64,000 nucleotides of DNA from Methanoculleus chikugoensis (GTDB lineage: Archaea > Halobacteriota > Methanomicrobia > Methanomicrobiales > Methanoculleaceae). The notes under the pieces were generated by a model, which saw only the letters and a list, made by a program, of their open reading frames with translations, searched no databases and was not told where the DNA came from. The stretch spans positions 1,463,092-1,527,091 of the forward strand of contig NZ_AP019781.1 of assembly GCF_019669965.1 (NCBI RefSeq), read 5' to 3'. Shown here piece after piece: positions 19,709 through 28,273 of this stretch. A program made the position numbers and the translations under genes. The stretch's first letter is position 1. Each line of letters opens with the position of its first letter.

Positions 19709-20269
19709 TTAGTCTTTCTCGGGAGAAGAGGAAGCGGGAGCACCGGGCGAAGTGGTGATGGAGCAGGGCGCGTTGCCCTCGGGCCGCACCAGAACGGTCA
19801 GGGTCTCGCCCGCAGGAATCGGCCGGTCGAGGCACAGGCGGATCGTGCACTCTTCCCCGGCACCGAGGAGGTTGTCGCCCCCGGACGTTGCCGCCGACCA
19901 CGTCCCCGGTTGCGGGAGGACGTCTCCGGACGGGGCGAGGATCTCGAGGTAGGTCCCTGCCATGACCGTCACGGTGGCCCGGGCAAGGTCGACCGGATCG
20001 CCTTTTCCGGTATGGGCGATGCGGACGGCGACGGTATCGACGTAGATCCCGGAGAGCCCCGGAACCGACGAGGAGCCGGTGACCTCCCCGACCGGTTCGA
20101 GACACGGTTCGCCTGCGGTGCAGACGGGGTATATATCCGAATCAGGCGTTGAGCCGCTGTTCATGCCGTTCGCCCCGAACGAGACGAGCGAGAAGAGTGT
20201 GGTGACCGCGACGAATGCCGCAAAGATTGCCGCAAGCTCCAGGTGTGTGTGAACTTCGCTTCCCCCCAT
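19709..20269 (-). CDS. Archaellin/type IV pilin-like secreted protein
   Basis: A 186-residue protein with a single N-terminal hydrophobic helix (ELAAIFAAFVAVTTLFSLVS, about 11-30) that resembles the archaellin polymerisation helix. A beta-rich outer domain follows, with IYVDTVAVRIAHTGKGDPVDLARATV and a closing ETLTVLVRPEGNAP / ITTSPGAP typical of archaellin C-termini. The usual basic residue plus Gly before the prepilin cleavage site is not obvious (MGGSEVHTHLEL). It may therefore be a minor or non-polymerising relative. ATG at 20269. It precedes AMMECR1 by 29 nt. No other archaellum genes are nearby. Confidence 0.65.
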   Translation of the reverse strand: MGGSEVHTHLELAAIFAAFVAVTTLFSLVSFGANGMNSGSTPDSDIYPVCTAGEPCLEPVGEVTGSSSVPGLSGIYVDTVAVRIAHTGKGDPVDLARATVTVMAGTYLEILAPSGDVLPQPGTWSAATSGGDNLLGAGEECTIRLCLDRPIPAGETLTVLVRPEGNAPCSITTSPGAPASSSPEKD

Positions 20270-20409
20270 GGTAACGCCAATGGTAAGACCCTGGAACGGG
20301 TATAAAAATTTATCTCTGTCTCTGGTATGCGCGGCCGATCCTGAAACGCCCATGGATTGGTTCTATTTCCGGCGGTTGGGGGTGAACCCGGGCGGAGCAC
20401 CCGCACGGG

Positions 20410-20417
20410 TATATATT
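20410..20417 (+). promoter_or_regulatory. TATA box of the RNase P RNA gene
   Basis: TATATATT, centred about 25 nt before the inferred 5' end of the RNase P RNA near 20436-20439. It is flanked by a GGG/CCC inverted pair (CGGGTATATATTCCCGGG). The spacing agrees with archaeal TATA-to-start distance and supports the RNA boundary. Confidence 0.65.
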
Positions 20418-20435
20418 CCCGGGTGAAATAATGTA

Positions 20436-20778
20436 TGGGAGAGGGAGAGTGCGGCCGACGGTGGCATATGTTTGTGCCGCTGAGGAAAGTCCTCCCACCG
20501 GCCAGACACGCAGCCGCATGCAAGTGCGGGTGGCGAGAGTCACGGCAATGACACAGAAACGACACGGCCCGCCGTCAGTGATGAAACGATCGAGCCCCCG
20601 TCCGGGGGCGAGCGGCGCGGGTTTCCGCGCAACTCGTTGAACGTAGCGGCGGGAAACGATGAAACGGTGAATCCCTGCGGGTGCAAGCCAGAATCGGGCA
20701 TATGGATCGTCTGGTATCCGCTCAGGTATGGCGCGTAGCTGAATGCCGCACAGAACAGAAGGAGGCTTACTCCTCCCA
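20436..20778 (+). ncRNA. rnpB: RNase P RNA
   Basis: The catalytic RNA that removes 5' leaders from pre-tRNA. The universally conserved CR-I box is seen as CTGAGGAAAGTCCTCCC near 20482-20498 and CR-V as ACAGAACAGAAGGAGGCTTAC near 20751-20770. The 5' end TGGGAG (20436-20441) can pair with CTCCCA (20773-20778) as helix P1. About 343 nt fits archaeal type A RNase P RNA. It has its own TATA box and ends 45 nt before the convergent unknown gene. Boundaries are inferred from P1 pairing and promoter spacing. Confidence 0.9.
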
Positions 20779-20823
20779 CTCTTCACAATCGCGAGCTCTT
20801 TTCGATGAAACCGTTATGGAGCC

Positions 20824-21084
20824 TCAGCCGCCCCGCGGTCTCAGGTCAATCTCCTCAAAGGTCACGACGTGCGAATCGAAGACGTCGTCCCGCTCGTTTA
20901 TGAAGATCTGGACGAAGATCTCGGCGGGCGCGTTCTCCAGGGATACGACGTCGCCGTGCTCCGCTCTGACCACGAACCCGATGGACTCCAGTCCGCTCCG
21001 GACGGCTTCCCGGGTGTGGTAGGTCGAGAGGATATCCCTGACCTTCGCGAGGACGGCCTGCTGTTCTTCCTCCGTTATGGGCAT
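20824..21084 (-). CDS. Conserved-looking hypothetical protein, 86 residues
   Basis: I do not recognise the family. The protein is small, acidic and probably alpha/beta: an N-terminal helix (ITEEEQQAVLAKVRDILSTYH) is followed by alternating strands and ends ...VTFEEIDLRPRGG. No Cys cluster, signal peptide or membrane segment is present. It is likely real. A TATA-like TTAATATA (21105-21112, minus) lies about 25 nt before the ATG, the frame uses high-GC archaeal codons, and it is divergently arranged with the HTH-CBS regulator. Confidence 0.6.
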   Translation of the reverse strand: MPITEEEQQAVLAKVRDILSTYHTREAVRSGLESIGFVVRAEHGDVVSLENAPAEIFVQIFINERDDVFDSHVVTFEEIDLRPRGG

Positions 21085-21104
21085 ACTCTCTCATGCGCCC
21101 GGGG

Positions 21105-21162
21105 GTATATTAACCTCTTCAGTGCCTACAGGCAAATATATATGTAAAAAAATTACCTATAG
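21105..21162. promoter_or_regulatory. Divergent promoter region with inverted repeat around a TATA box
   Basis: TTAATATA on the minus strand (21105-21112) serves the 86-residue protein. AAATATATATG on the plus strand (21134-21144) is about 30 nt before the regulator ATG at 21170. The plus TATA box is bracketed by an imperfect inverted repeat, CTACAGG (21126-21132) and CCTATAG (21156-21162). This is a plausible operator for autoregulation by the HTH-CBS protein (inference). Confidence 0.5.
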
Positions 21163-21169
21163 TAATAAG

Positions 21170-21724
21170 ATGGAGATACCCACCCCGGCGGAACTGCGGG
21201 AAAAACGGCTCCGGATGGGCTTAAAGCAGGCTGATGTAGCCCGTATGGCCGGAATCAGCCAGTCCATGGTCGCGCGGATCGAGGCGGGGAGCGTGGACCC
21301 GAGGGTGAGCACGCTCGCCAAGATCGTGGAAGTCCTGCGCGCAGCGGAGCACTCGGCGGTCACGGCGGCCGACGTGATGCACACCCCCGTGCTCTCCGTC
21401 GGCCAGGACGAACCCGTCGGCCGCGCCGTCGAGATCATGGGCAAGAACGGTATCTCCCAACTGCCGGTGCTTGAGAACGGGGTGCCCGTCGGGTGTATAT
21501 CCGAGTCGGCGATCATGAACGCCATGGAGGAGGGAGGACTCCACCAGACGCACCGGAAACTGGTGCGGGACTATCTGGAGCCCGGGTTCCCGACGGTTCC
21601 CCCGACGGCGCCGATCGATACGGTCGTCCACCTCCTGCACCACAACCACGCGGTCATCGTCATCGAGAAGGGGAAGGTGCGGGGTGTGATCACCAAGCAC
21701 GACCTGATATCGTTGATTACGTGA
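21170..21724 (+). CDS. HTH (XRE-type) transcriptional regulator with CBS pair
   Basis: A 184-residue regulator typical of euryarchaea. An N-terminal cro/C1-like helix-turn-helix (about 8-62, ELREKRLRMGLKQADVARMA ... ARIEAGSVDPR) is joined to two CBS motifs (about 67-184), beginning ADVMHTPVLSVGQDEPVGRA and ending AVIVIEKGKVRGVITKHDLI. CBS pairs usually bind adenosyl compounds, so an adenylate- or SAM-sensing repressor is likely. The frame is open from 21077, but the ATG at 21170 starts the HTH correctly and sits just after the promoter TATA box. Confidence 0.9.
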   Translation: MEIPTPAELREKRLRMGLKQADVARMAGISQSMVARIEAGSVDPRVSTLAKIVEVLRAAEHSAVTAADVMHTPVLSVGQDEPVGRAVEIMGKNGISQLPVLENGVPVGCISESAIMNAMEEGGLHQTHRKLVRDYLEPGFPTVPPTAPIDTVVHLLHHNHAVIVIEKGKVRGVITKHDLISLIT

Positions 21725-21725
21725 C

Positions 21726-21870
21726 ACTTGTTTCGGTTCTTCGTGGCTTCGCGTGAGATAGTTTACGGGGACAGCGGCGAGGTCTCGCGCGAAAGACGCG
21801 AAGAGGAGTTGCTCATAGCCAAATCGGGTCTTCGCATGAGACTCTGCCGTTGCTTCTATCCTCTACCTCG
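21726..21870. repeat. CGCGAAG-type repeat, degenerate copy
   Basis: After the HTH-CBS stop the sequence reads TTCTTCGTGGCTTCGCGTGAGATAG and, after a spacer, CTCGCGCGAAAGACGCGAAGAG. These are inverted units of the CGCGAAG repeat family. The 21725-21929 gap holds this material and no recognisable gene; it separates the convergent HTH-CBS and tpiA genes. Confidence 0.55.
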
Positions 21871-21929
21871 CGCACCTCACACGAAGGATGTGGAGTCCGA
21901 TTCGAAAGCCCTTAACCGTGAAGACCCTT

Positions 21930-22604
21930 CTAGAGCAGTGAGACCAGATCCCGGAGAACCGCTTCGGGGTCGTCGGCCTTGACCACGCTTGAGGCGAGGA
22001 GAACGCCGCATGTTCCGAGGTCGACGGCGATCTTCACGCACTCGCCCGACTGGATGCCCGCCCCGGTCAGGACGTTCACGTCCGGGTTCACCGCCCGAAC
22101 GGCGTTGACCGACCGCTCGATGATCCCCGGGTCGGCCTTCGAGACCGAGACCCCGCTCCCGATCAGTTCCGGGGGCTCGATTGCCACGTAGTCGGGCCGG
22201 AGGGCTGCGGCGGCGGCGCTCGTTGCGTCGTTGTTCGTGCAGACGACCGACTCGAGGTGGAGCCTCCGGGCAGCCTGGACGCAGGCGTCGATGTCGGCCA
22301 GGGTGAGGCGGCGCTCGGAGTGGTTGATCAGGGTGCCCCGTGCGCCCGCCGACCGGACGGCTTCGGGGAGAATATGGCCGGTATGGGCGCCGGGCGTAAT
22401 CGCATCGATATGCTGGGCGTAGACCGGTATCGCGTAGTGGTGGCTCATCGGGTGGAGTTCGGTGAAGGCCGGCGCGATGCCGATGACGGCTCCGCTCTCT
22501 TTTGCCACGATCTCGGCCGCAGCGGCGATCCGGTGAGCGTTGTGGCCCATACCCTCCTGATAGGTCTTGAGATTGACCAGAATGAACGGGGAATCCATAT
22601 TCAT
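21930..22604 (-). CDS. tpiA: Triosephosphate isomerase, archaeal type
   Basis: Interconverts dihydroxyacetone phosphate and glyceraldehyde 3-phosphate. At about 224 residues it is the shorter archaeal form. It has NLKTYQEG at the N-terminus (catalytic Lys), His in [11 protein letters not shown], Glu in [13 protein letters not shown] and the phosphate loops [10 protein letters not shown] and [14 protein letters not shown]. The ATG at 22604 (MNMDSPF) or 22598 is the start; the frame to 22697 runs into the upstream gene. It lies 70 nt after the U32 gene on the same strand. Confidence 0.95.
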   Translation of the reverse strand: MNMDSPFILVNLKTYQEGMGHNAHRIAAAAEIVAKESGAVIGIAPAFTELHPMSHHYAIPVYAQHIDAITPGAHTGHILPEAVRSAGARGTLINHSERRLTLADIDACVQAARRLHLESVVCTNNDATSAAAAALRPDYVAIEPPELIGSGVSVSKADPGIIERSVNAVRAVNPDVNVLTGAGIQSGECVKIAVDLGTCGVLLASSVVKADDPEAVLRDLVSLL

Positions 22605-22674
22605 CACGTCTGCCTGATAGGTTGCTCCACCTGATATTAACTCTGATGCCGGGGGCGGCCGCCGACGACGCCCC

Positions 22675-25194
22675 TTACTCCTCAATCCCCCTAACAAAGT
22701 GCCCGCCGGTGATACCTCCGAGCGCCCGCCGTTTGATCTCGTCCTTGAGCCCGGGGAGGGCGCCGGTCTCCCCCCGGGCCACAGCGTCGATTCCCGCCCG
22801 GTAAAGGCGGGTCATCTCCGCTGCGTAGCGAGGCCCCCGTCCCCGTGCGTCGATGGCGACGGCGTCGATCCCCATCCCTGCGATCCGGGGGAGGCGGTCG
22901 ATGAGAGAGGTCTCGACGGCGTTTGCGATGTAGGTCCGCCCCTCGCTGTCGGACCGGAGCGGAAAGACGCGGTTTCGCCCGTCCTGGATGCCCAGGAACC
23001 CTTCTCCGGCGACCGCCGCCGCGAGCCTGTCCTCGGTCACCATCGCCTCGACGTTGCCCTGCACGAGCACCTCGAGTTCGGGGATATCCCCGGCCAGGGC
23101 CGCAAGCCCGGCAAGGTCGTCGGCCGGGAGTTCGGGGGATGCCGTGCACCGCAGGAAGAGCGGCGCGAGTTCCGCGGCGGTGCGGTGGTTCCAGAGGTTC
23201 AGCCCGGCGGCGCCGTAGAGCGCCATCCGGGGTTCGGCCCGCCGCACCGCATCGGCAGCACCGAGCCCGCTCACCATCACCCCGCGGACGCCCGCATCGT
23301 AGAGCGACGGGAGGAGGGGAGTCGCCGCGTCGAGGAAGGTGCGCCGGGTGACCGACGGCCATTTCCAGACGAGGTCCGCACCCCCCTCCCGGAAGACGGC
23401 GGCGGCCTCCTCGAAGATGCCGGGAGCGCATACCTCCAGGTAGACGGTGCGGGCGCCGCCCCGGACGGCAGCCTCCGCACCCTCGAGGGTGTCGGTGTAG
23501 ACCGAGACCGACGGAAGCCGGGGGTTCCGGTGAGCGCCTGCCGTCCGCTGCAGCCCGGCGATAGCCGTCCCGGCCCGTTCCCGGGCCGCCCGCACCGCAT
23601 CCTCCCCGGGTCGCCGTGCGGCGAGCACCGACTCCTCGACCCTCCCAAGGAATGCCCGCCGGACCCGGTTCAACTCCCCAAGCGGGCTAAAGAGCCCGCC
23701 GGGGTAGCGGAGCGTCAGGTTCCGGATCGCAAACGGGGTTCCCCCGGTCTTTGTGAGTTGCTCCGCGATCTGCTCCCCGGTGAGCGGCCGGCTCCGTGCC
23801 GGCTCCATCGCAAGGTCGGAGCGGTAGCGCACCCGGAGCGGCTCGCCGCCGTCCGGGTCGACGACCGCCTCCAGGCAGGGCGTCCCCTCCTCCCAGGCGA
23901 CCGTTACGTCGAGCAGCAGCGGCTGCAGGTGTCTCTTCATGATCTGCTTTGCCCGCTCCTCGAGATCCGCGCTCTTCGTCAGGAAGACCCGGGCGCCGAC
24001 ATCGACGGGTGCGGGGACGGAGAGCCGCACCGTGCCGGAGCGGACAGGGGGGGTGCCGCGAACGACCGCTCCTGCGTCGCGGTCGGGATCGTCGGTGCAG
24101 AAGGCGAGCCCGTCACCGGAACGCGGCACGAGATCGCCGGTGAGGCGCACGGTCGCCTCCTGCCTCCGGGGGTCGTAGCCGGTGACCGTGCCGAGCGGGA
24201 CGCCCCGGTTCCCGGGCCGGTCGCGTGCCATGATATCGCGGGCGCCGAGAATGTAGCCCTCCGTGAACTCCCGGTTGAACGCGAGCGCAAGGTCGCGCAT
24301 ATCCTCCCGCGAGGGCGACCAGTCTTCCCCGGCGGCGATCGCGTCGAGAGCACGCCGGTAGATGTCCGTCACCGTGGCGACGTACTCCACCGAGCGCATC
24401 CTCCCCTCGATCTTGAGCGAGGCCACCGGTGCGCGTGCAAGGAGGCCGAGGCGCGGGTATACCGAGAGATCCCGGGTCGAGAGCAGGTAACGGTCCGATC
24501 CGGGCCTTGCCCGCAGGTCTTTCGGGCGCCCGTACTCGTCCGTCGCGGCGGTCACGAGCCGGTAGGGCTTCCGGCAGGGCTGGGCGCACATCCCGCGGTT
24601 CCCGCTCCGTCCCCCGATGACCGAGGAGAGGAGGCACTGGCCCGAGTAGCAGTAGCAGAGCGCCCCATGGGCGAAGACCTCGATCCCGATCCCCCGCGCC
24701 TCCGCATCGGCCGCGATGTCCTCGATCTCGGCTAGCGTGAGTTCCCGGGCGAGCACCACGCGGGAGAGCCCCTCCCGTGCCGCCCGCGCCACGCCCTCCC
24801 GGTTGTGAATCGCCATCTGGGTCGAGGCGTGGAGTGTGAGGTCCGGGACGATCTCCCGGGCAAGCGCCGCCACCCCGATGTCCTGCACCAGGACGGCGTC
24901 GACCCCGAGCTCGTAGAGGTGGAGGAGATAGCGGGCGACGCCGGGGAGTTCGGCGTCCCGGACGAGGACGTTTACGGTGACGTAGACCCTGACACCGTGG
25001 AGGTGCGCGTAACCGACGGCGGATTCGAGCTCCTCGTCGGAGAAGTTCGCCGCGTAGTGCCTGGCCCCGAACCGTTGCCCGGCGAGGTAGACGGCATCGG
25101 CACCGGCGGCAACCGCCGCGGCCAGGGCCTCCGGCGACCCGGCCGGCGCAAGCAGTTCCGGCGACCCGGACATCTGATGATGATCGTGCGGCAT
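22675..25194 (-). CDS. Peptidase family U32 protein, long form
   Basis: An 839-residue U32 (collagenase-like/RlhA-TrhP-like) protein. The N-terminal TIM-barrel domain has [23 protein letters not shown] and the U32 signature [18 protein letters not shown] near residue 180, followed by the Cys-containing [15 protein letters not shown]. Those cysteines probably hold an Fe-S cluster. Characterised U32 proteins hydroxylate rRNA or tRNA bases using prephenate rather than acting as proteases, so RNA modification is plausible. The C-terminal half carries extra domains seen in long U32 members. The ATG at 25194 has a TATA box 31 nt upstream. RNA target unknown. Confidence 0.88.
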   Translation of the reverse strand: MPHDHHQMSGSPELLAPAGSPEALAAAVAAGADAVYLAGQRFGARHYAANFSDEELESAVGYAHLHGVRVYVTVNVLVRDAELPGVARYLLHLYELGVDAVLVQDIGVAALAREIVPDLTLHASTQMAIHNREGVARAAREGLSRVVLARELTLAEIEDIAADAEARGIGIEVFAHGALCYCYSGQCLLSSVIGGRSGNRGMCAQPCRKPYRLVTAATDEYGRPKDLRARPGSDRYLLSTRDLSVYPRLGLLARAPVASLKIEGRMRSVEYVATVTDIYRRALDAIAAGEDWSPSREDMRDLALAFNREFTEGYILGARDIMARDRPGNRGVPLGTVTGYDPRRQEATVRLTGDLVPRSGDGLAFCTDDPDRDAGAVVRGTPPVRSGTVRLSVPAPVDVGARVFLTKSADLEERAKQIMKRHLQPLLLDVTVAWEEGTPCLEAVVDPDGGEPLRVRYRSDLAMEPARSRPLTGEQIAEQLTKTGGTPFAIRNLTLRYPGGLFSPLGELNRVRRAFLGRVEESVLAARRPGEDAVRAARERAGTAIAGLQRTAGAHRNPRLPSVSVYTDTLEGAEAAVRGGARTVYLEVCAPGIFEEAAAVFREGGADLVWKWPSVTRRTFLDAATPLLPSLYDAGVRGVMVSGLGAADAVRRAEPRMALYGAAGLNLWNHRTAAELAPLFLRCTASPELPADDLAGLAALAGDIPELEVLVQGNVEAMVTEDRLAAAVAGEGFLGIQDGRNRVFPLRSDSEGRTYIANAVETSLIDRLPRIAGMGIDAVAIDARGRGPRYAAEMTRLYRAGIDAVARGETGALPGLKDEIKRRALGGITGGHFVRGIEE

Positions 25195-25220
25195 CTGTTC
25201 CGTACCGTTCGCCTCGACGG

Positions 25221-25230
25221 CCTATATACC
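25221..25230 (-). promoter_or_regulatory. TATA box of the U32-tpiA unit
   Basis: GGTATATAGG on the minus strand, centred about 31 nt upstream of the ATG at 25194. This places the transcript start only a few nucleotides before the start codon. Confidence 0.5.
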
Positions 25231-25291
25231 CACCCCGGACGAAGCGGGTATCCTTTTCGGGCAGGAGAGCAATCTGGAGAGGGGCTTGTGT

Positions 25292-26092
25292 ATGGATTGC
25301 ATAGGAATTATCGGCTACGGGCACATGGGCAGCATGCTGGTGAACGGTTTTCTCTCGTCCGGCGTTCTCGGCATCGATGAGGTCGTGGTTACGTCCAGGA
25401 GCCGGGAGAGCCGGGATGCCTGCGCCGCAGCATGGCCCGGCATCGGCATCGCCGCAACGAACCGGGAACTCGCCCGGCAGTGCCGCACGATCGTCCTCGC
25501 CGTCAGGCCGCAGGAGACAAAAGAAGTCCTCAGCGAGATCGTCCCCGTGATGGACGGTGACGAGCATATCGTCTCGCTCGCCGCAGGCATCGGCCTCGCG
25601 GAGATCGAGGGGATGTTTCCGGGCTCGGTCACCCGGGTCGTGCCCACGATCACCTCCACGGTCGGGCAGGGGACGACGCTTATCTGCCATGGGCGGCAGG
25701 TGGGCATGCACGACGCTCTCCGGGTGGAGGGGCTCTTCTCGGCCATCGGGAATGTGATGCTCGTCGGCGAGGAAGAACTCCCGGCGGCCACCATACTCTC
25801 GAGCTGCGGGCCGGGGCTGTTCGCCGCCATCATCGAGGAACTTGCGGGCGCGACGGTTCGTGCGAGCGGTCTTACGCCGGAACAGGCGCTCGCGCTCGCG
25901 ACGGAGACGGCCGCAGCTACGGCCGCCTACCTCCGGGAGACCGGCGAGACCCCCGGCGACCTGGTCGGGCGGGTCGCGACCGGCGGCGGCGTCACGGAAG
26001 TCGGCGTCCGGGGGTTCCGGGAACGGCTGCCGGAGGTCTTCGACGAGGCGGTCGCCGCCATGCTGGAACGCTACGGTGCGGTGGGGAAGTGA
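25292..26092 (+). CDS. proC: Pyrroline-5-carboxylate reductase
   Basis: Catalyses the last step of proline synthesis. The 266-residue protein has the NAD(P)-binding GIIGYGHMGSMLV at the N-terminus, the central VLAVRPQETKEVL and the P5CR signature region SSCGPGLFAAIIEELAGATVRASGL. The C-terminus (TGETPGDLVGRVATGGGVTEVG) is typical. A strong GGAGAGGGG lies 7 nt before the ATG at 25292, so the TTG at 25286 is rejected. It is divergent from the U32 gene. Confidence 0.95.
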   Translation: MDCIGIIGYGHMGSMLVNGFLSSGVLGIDEVVVTSRSRESRDACAAAWPGIGIAATNRELARQCRTIVLAVRPQETKEVLSEIVPVMDGDEHIVSLAAGIGLAEIEGMFPGSVTRVVPTITSTVGQGTTLICHGRQVGMHDALRVEGLFSAIGNVMLVGEEELPAATILSSCGPGLFAAIIEELAGATVRASGLTPEQALALATETAAATAAYLRETGETPGDLVGRVATGGGVTEVGVRGFRERLPEVFDEAVAAMLERYGAVGK

Positions 26093-26173
26093 CGGCGGGC
26101 CGGGACCGCTCCCGATCTTCGGGCGACCGCAGGCAGACTTTTAAGTGATAGGGCGGGAATACATCCGGTAACT

Positions 26174-26803
26174 ATGAAGATCGTCGTCTCTGTGGAGAAT
26201 GCCGCCGCTATCGACGAGGTGACGGGGTACAACCCGACGTTCATCGAGATCAGGCTTGACAGGATGGAGGGGGATCTGCTGGACCAGGTTCATGCGATCC
26301 GGGAGAAGACCGATATTCCGCTGATCGCCACACTCAGGAGCAGGGACGAGGGAGGCCGGTTTGTCGGCGACGCGGACATCTGGGCCCGGATTGTCGGGCC
26401 GATAGCGCGATACGTCGATATCGTGGACGTGGAAGCGCGCTACCGGGATCACGCGCCGTTCATCAAGAGTCAGGGGGTCCAGATCCTTGCGTCGCTCCAC
26501 ACAAACGAGATGCCCACACAGCCGGAGCTCGGGAGGATCGAGGAGATGCTCCGGTCATACGGCGATATCCCGAAGATCGTCGTGCGCCCTAAAACCCGGG
26601 AAGACCTCTTCGAACTCGTCCTCTTCACCCACCAGGCCCAGAAACCCATCTGCACGAGTATCATGGGCGCCGAGTTCCGCTACGCCCGCGCAGTCCTGCC
26701 CCTCTTCGGGTCGGAGTTCACCTTCTGCCATGCCGGCACCCCGACGGCCGAGGGGCAGTACCACATACGGGAGATGCGGCAGCTTGCGGATCTGCTGAAG
26801 TGA
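26174..26803 (+). CDS. aroD: 3-dehydroquinate dehydratase, type I
   Basis: Third step of the shikimate pathway, acting through a Schiff-base lysine. At 209 residues it is the compact archaeal type I enzyme, with [27 protein letters not shown], the VDVEARY segment, catalytic His in ASLHTNEMP and Lys in [15 protein letters not shown], and the closing [15 protein letters not shown]. It is the only pathway gene of this window outside the aromatic operon, lying on the opposite strand about 470 nt from aroC. ATG at 26174. Confidence 0.95.
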   Translation: MKIVVSVENAAAIDEVTGYNPTFIEIRLDRMEGDLLDQVHAIREKTDIPLIATLRSRDEGGRFVGDADIWARIVGPIARYVDIVDVEARYRDHAPFIKSQGVQILASLHTNEMPTQPELGRIEEMLRSYGDIPKIVVRPKTREDLFELVLFTHQAQKPICTSIMGAEFRYARAVLPLFGSEFTFCHAGTPTAEGQYHIREMRQLADLLK

Positions 26804-26987
26804 GGGGGAGGCCCGGGGTGGGGTGGGCTTTTGAAGATAGTGAATTTCGAGTTGAGTTCGGCAAAACGGTGAGTGTGCAAGCGCTGAGGGTGTGGGTGTG
26901 CTCGCCACGCTCTTGACTGCCATAGGTTCACGTTTGTTTAACGTAATCGAAAGACGGTTTTCCCTCCGGTCCCGTAAAATGGCTTAC

Positions 26988-27162
26988 CAGGGGATATCGC
27001 CACGCACTGCCCCCGCCCCCGGGGGCGGGGGGGAGGCCGGAGGCCGGGCGGGGTGGGGGTTACAGGAATTCCTTAGGATGTGGAGACAGGGGAGGGGGGA
27101 TGCTCCCCCCTCCCCGTCAGCCCCTCCCCCAATGGCGATACCCCCACGGTCCACCGCATCGG
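26988..27162. repeat. Composite TIR repeat element, copy 4
   Basis: It begins CAGGGGATATCGCCACGCACTG and continues with a CCCCGCCCCCGGGGGCGGGG stem, GGCCGGAGGCCGGGCGGGGTGGGGG and GTGGAGACAGGGGAGGGG. A GGGGGATGCTCCCCC palindrome and the terminal GGCGATACCCCCACGGTCCACCGCATCGGG complete it. It has no mini-hairpin modules, so it is one of the shorter forms. The rest of 26804-27274 between the convergent aroD and aroC genes shows nothing recognisable. Confidence 0.75.
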
Positions 27163-27274
27163 GCCTTACTTGATATCCGTTGGCCTAGCAATCTCGATTC
27201 CACAGGGATAGCGATACCTCGCAAGGCAGGACCCCTAAAGCCCTTCCCTAAAGGGACTGCCCTGCCCCTCGATT

Positions 27275-28273
27275 TTACTCCCCAAACTCCCGGTACTTCG
27301 CCTGTTCGAGCATCGCATCCAGGATAACCATCGCGAGCATGCACTCCGCGACCGGGACGATCCGCGGCGCGATGCAGGGGTCGTGCCGTCCTTCGACCGT
27401 AATCTCCCGTCCCTTCCCGGCGATATCGACGGTCTGCTGTGCCTTGCGTATCGAGGGCGTCGGCTTGACGGCGAGCCGGACGACGATATCCTGCCCGGTG
27501 CTGATCCCGCCGAGGACGCCGCCCGCACGGTTGCTCAAAAACCCGGCTTCGCCTATCTGGTCGTTCATCTCGCTTCCGAGCAACCGGGCGGCGCCGAACC
27601 CCTCGCCGAGCTCGACGCCCTTCACCGCACCGATCCCCATCATCGCCCCGGCGATCGCGGCGTCGAGTTTCCCGAAGACCGGGTCGCCGAGCCCCGCCGG
27701 GCACCCGGCCGCCGTCACCTCGACGATCCCGCCCACGGAGTCGCCGGCATCGCGGGCGGCACGGATCTCTGCTTCCATCGCTTCTGGCTCCGTCGCGGTG
27801 TGCACTTCGAGAACCCTCCCCCGGATCGCGATGCCGCAGGGTTCGAGGCATCGGATCGCCACCGCCCCGGCGGCGACCCGGGCAAGGGTCTCCCGACCCG
27901 AACTCCTCCCGCCGCCGCGGTGGTCGCGGAGCCCGTACTTCGCCTGCCAGGTGTAGTCCGCGTGGCCCGGCCGGAAGACGTCCCGGAGCGCGTCGTAGTC
28001 CTTCGACCGGACGTCCCGGTTCCTGACGAGAAGCGCGATCGGGGCGCCGGTCGTTCGCCCCTCGAAAACCCCTGAGAGGATCTCTACCCGATCGGTCTCC
28101 TGCCTCCCGGACTCAAGCGGGCTCTTCCCCGGCCGCCTGCGGTCGAGGTAAGGCTGGATATCCGCCTCCGTGAGGGGGATGCCGGGCGGGCAGCCGTCGA
28201 CGACCGCGCCCACTGCTAACCCGTGGCTCTCGCCGAACGTCGTGCACCTGAAGTTCCTTCCGAACGTGTTCAT
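27275..28273 (-). CDS. aroC: Chorismate synthase
   Basis: Seventh step of the shikimate pathway, converting EPSP to chorismate with reduced FMN. The 332-residue protein shows the signatures [19 protein letters not shown], the [14 protein letters not shown] region, [10 protein letters not shown] and the C-terminal [19 protein letters not shown]. It is slightly short relative to bacterial forms, as usual for archaea. It is the last gene of the aromatic operon; its ATG overlaps the aroKE stop in an ATGA arrangement. Confidence 0.96.
   Translation of the reverse strand: MNTFGRNFRCTTFGESHGLAVGAVVDGCPPGIPLTEADIQPYLDRRRPGKSPLESGRQETDRVEILSGVFEGRTTGAPIALLVRNRDVRSKDYDALRDVFRPGHADYTWQAKYGLRDHRGGGRSSGRETLARVAAGAVAIRCLEPCGIAIRGRVLEVHTATEPEAMEAEIRAARDAGDSVGGIVEVTAAGCPAGLGDPVFGKLDAAIAGAMMGIGAVKGVELGEGFGAARLLGSEMNDQIGEAGFLSNRAGGVLGGISTGQDIVVRLAVKPTPSIRKAQQTVDIAGKGREITVEGRHDPCIAPRIVPVAECMLAMVILDAMLEQAKYREFGE

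Noticed and set aside
22699..24735. Plus-strand open frame of 678 codons
   Set aside because: Antisense to the U32 gene, which carries the family signature and a promoter; no recognisable protein features.
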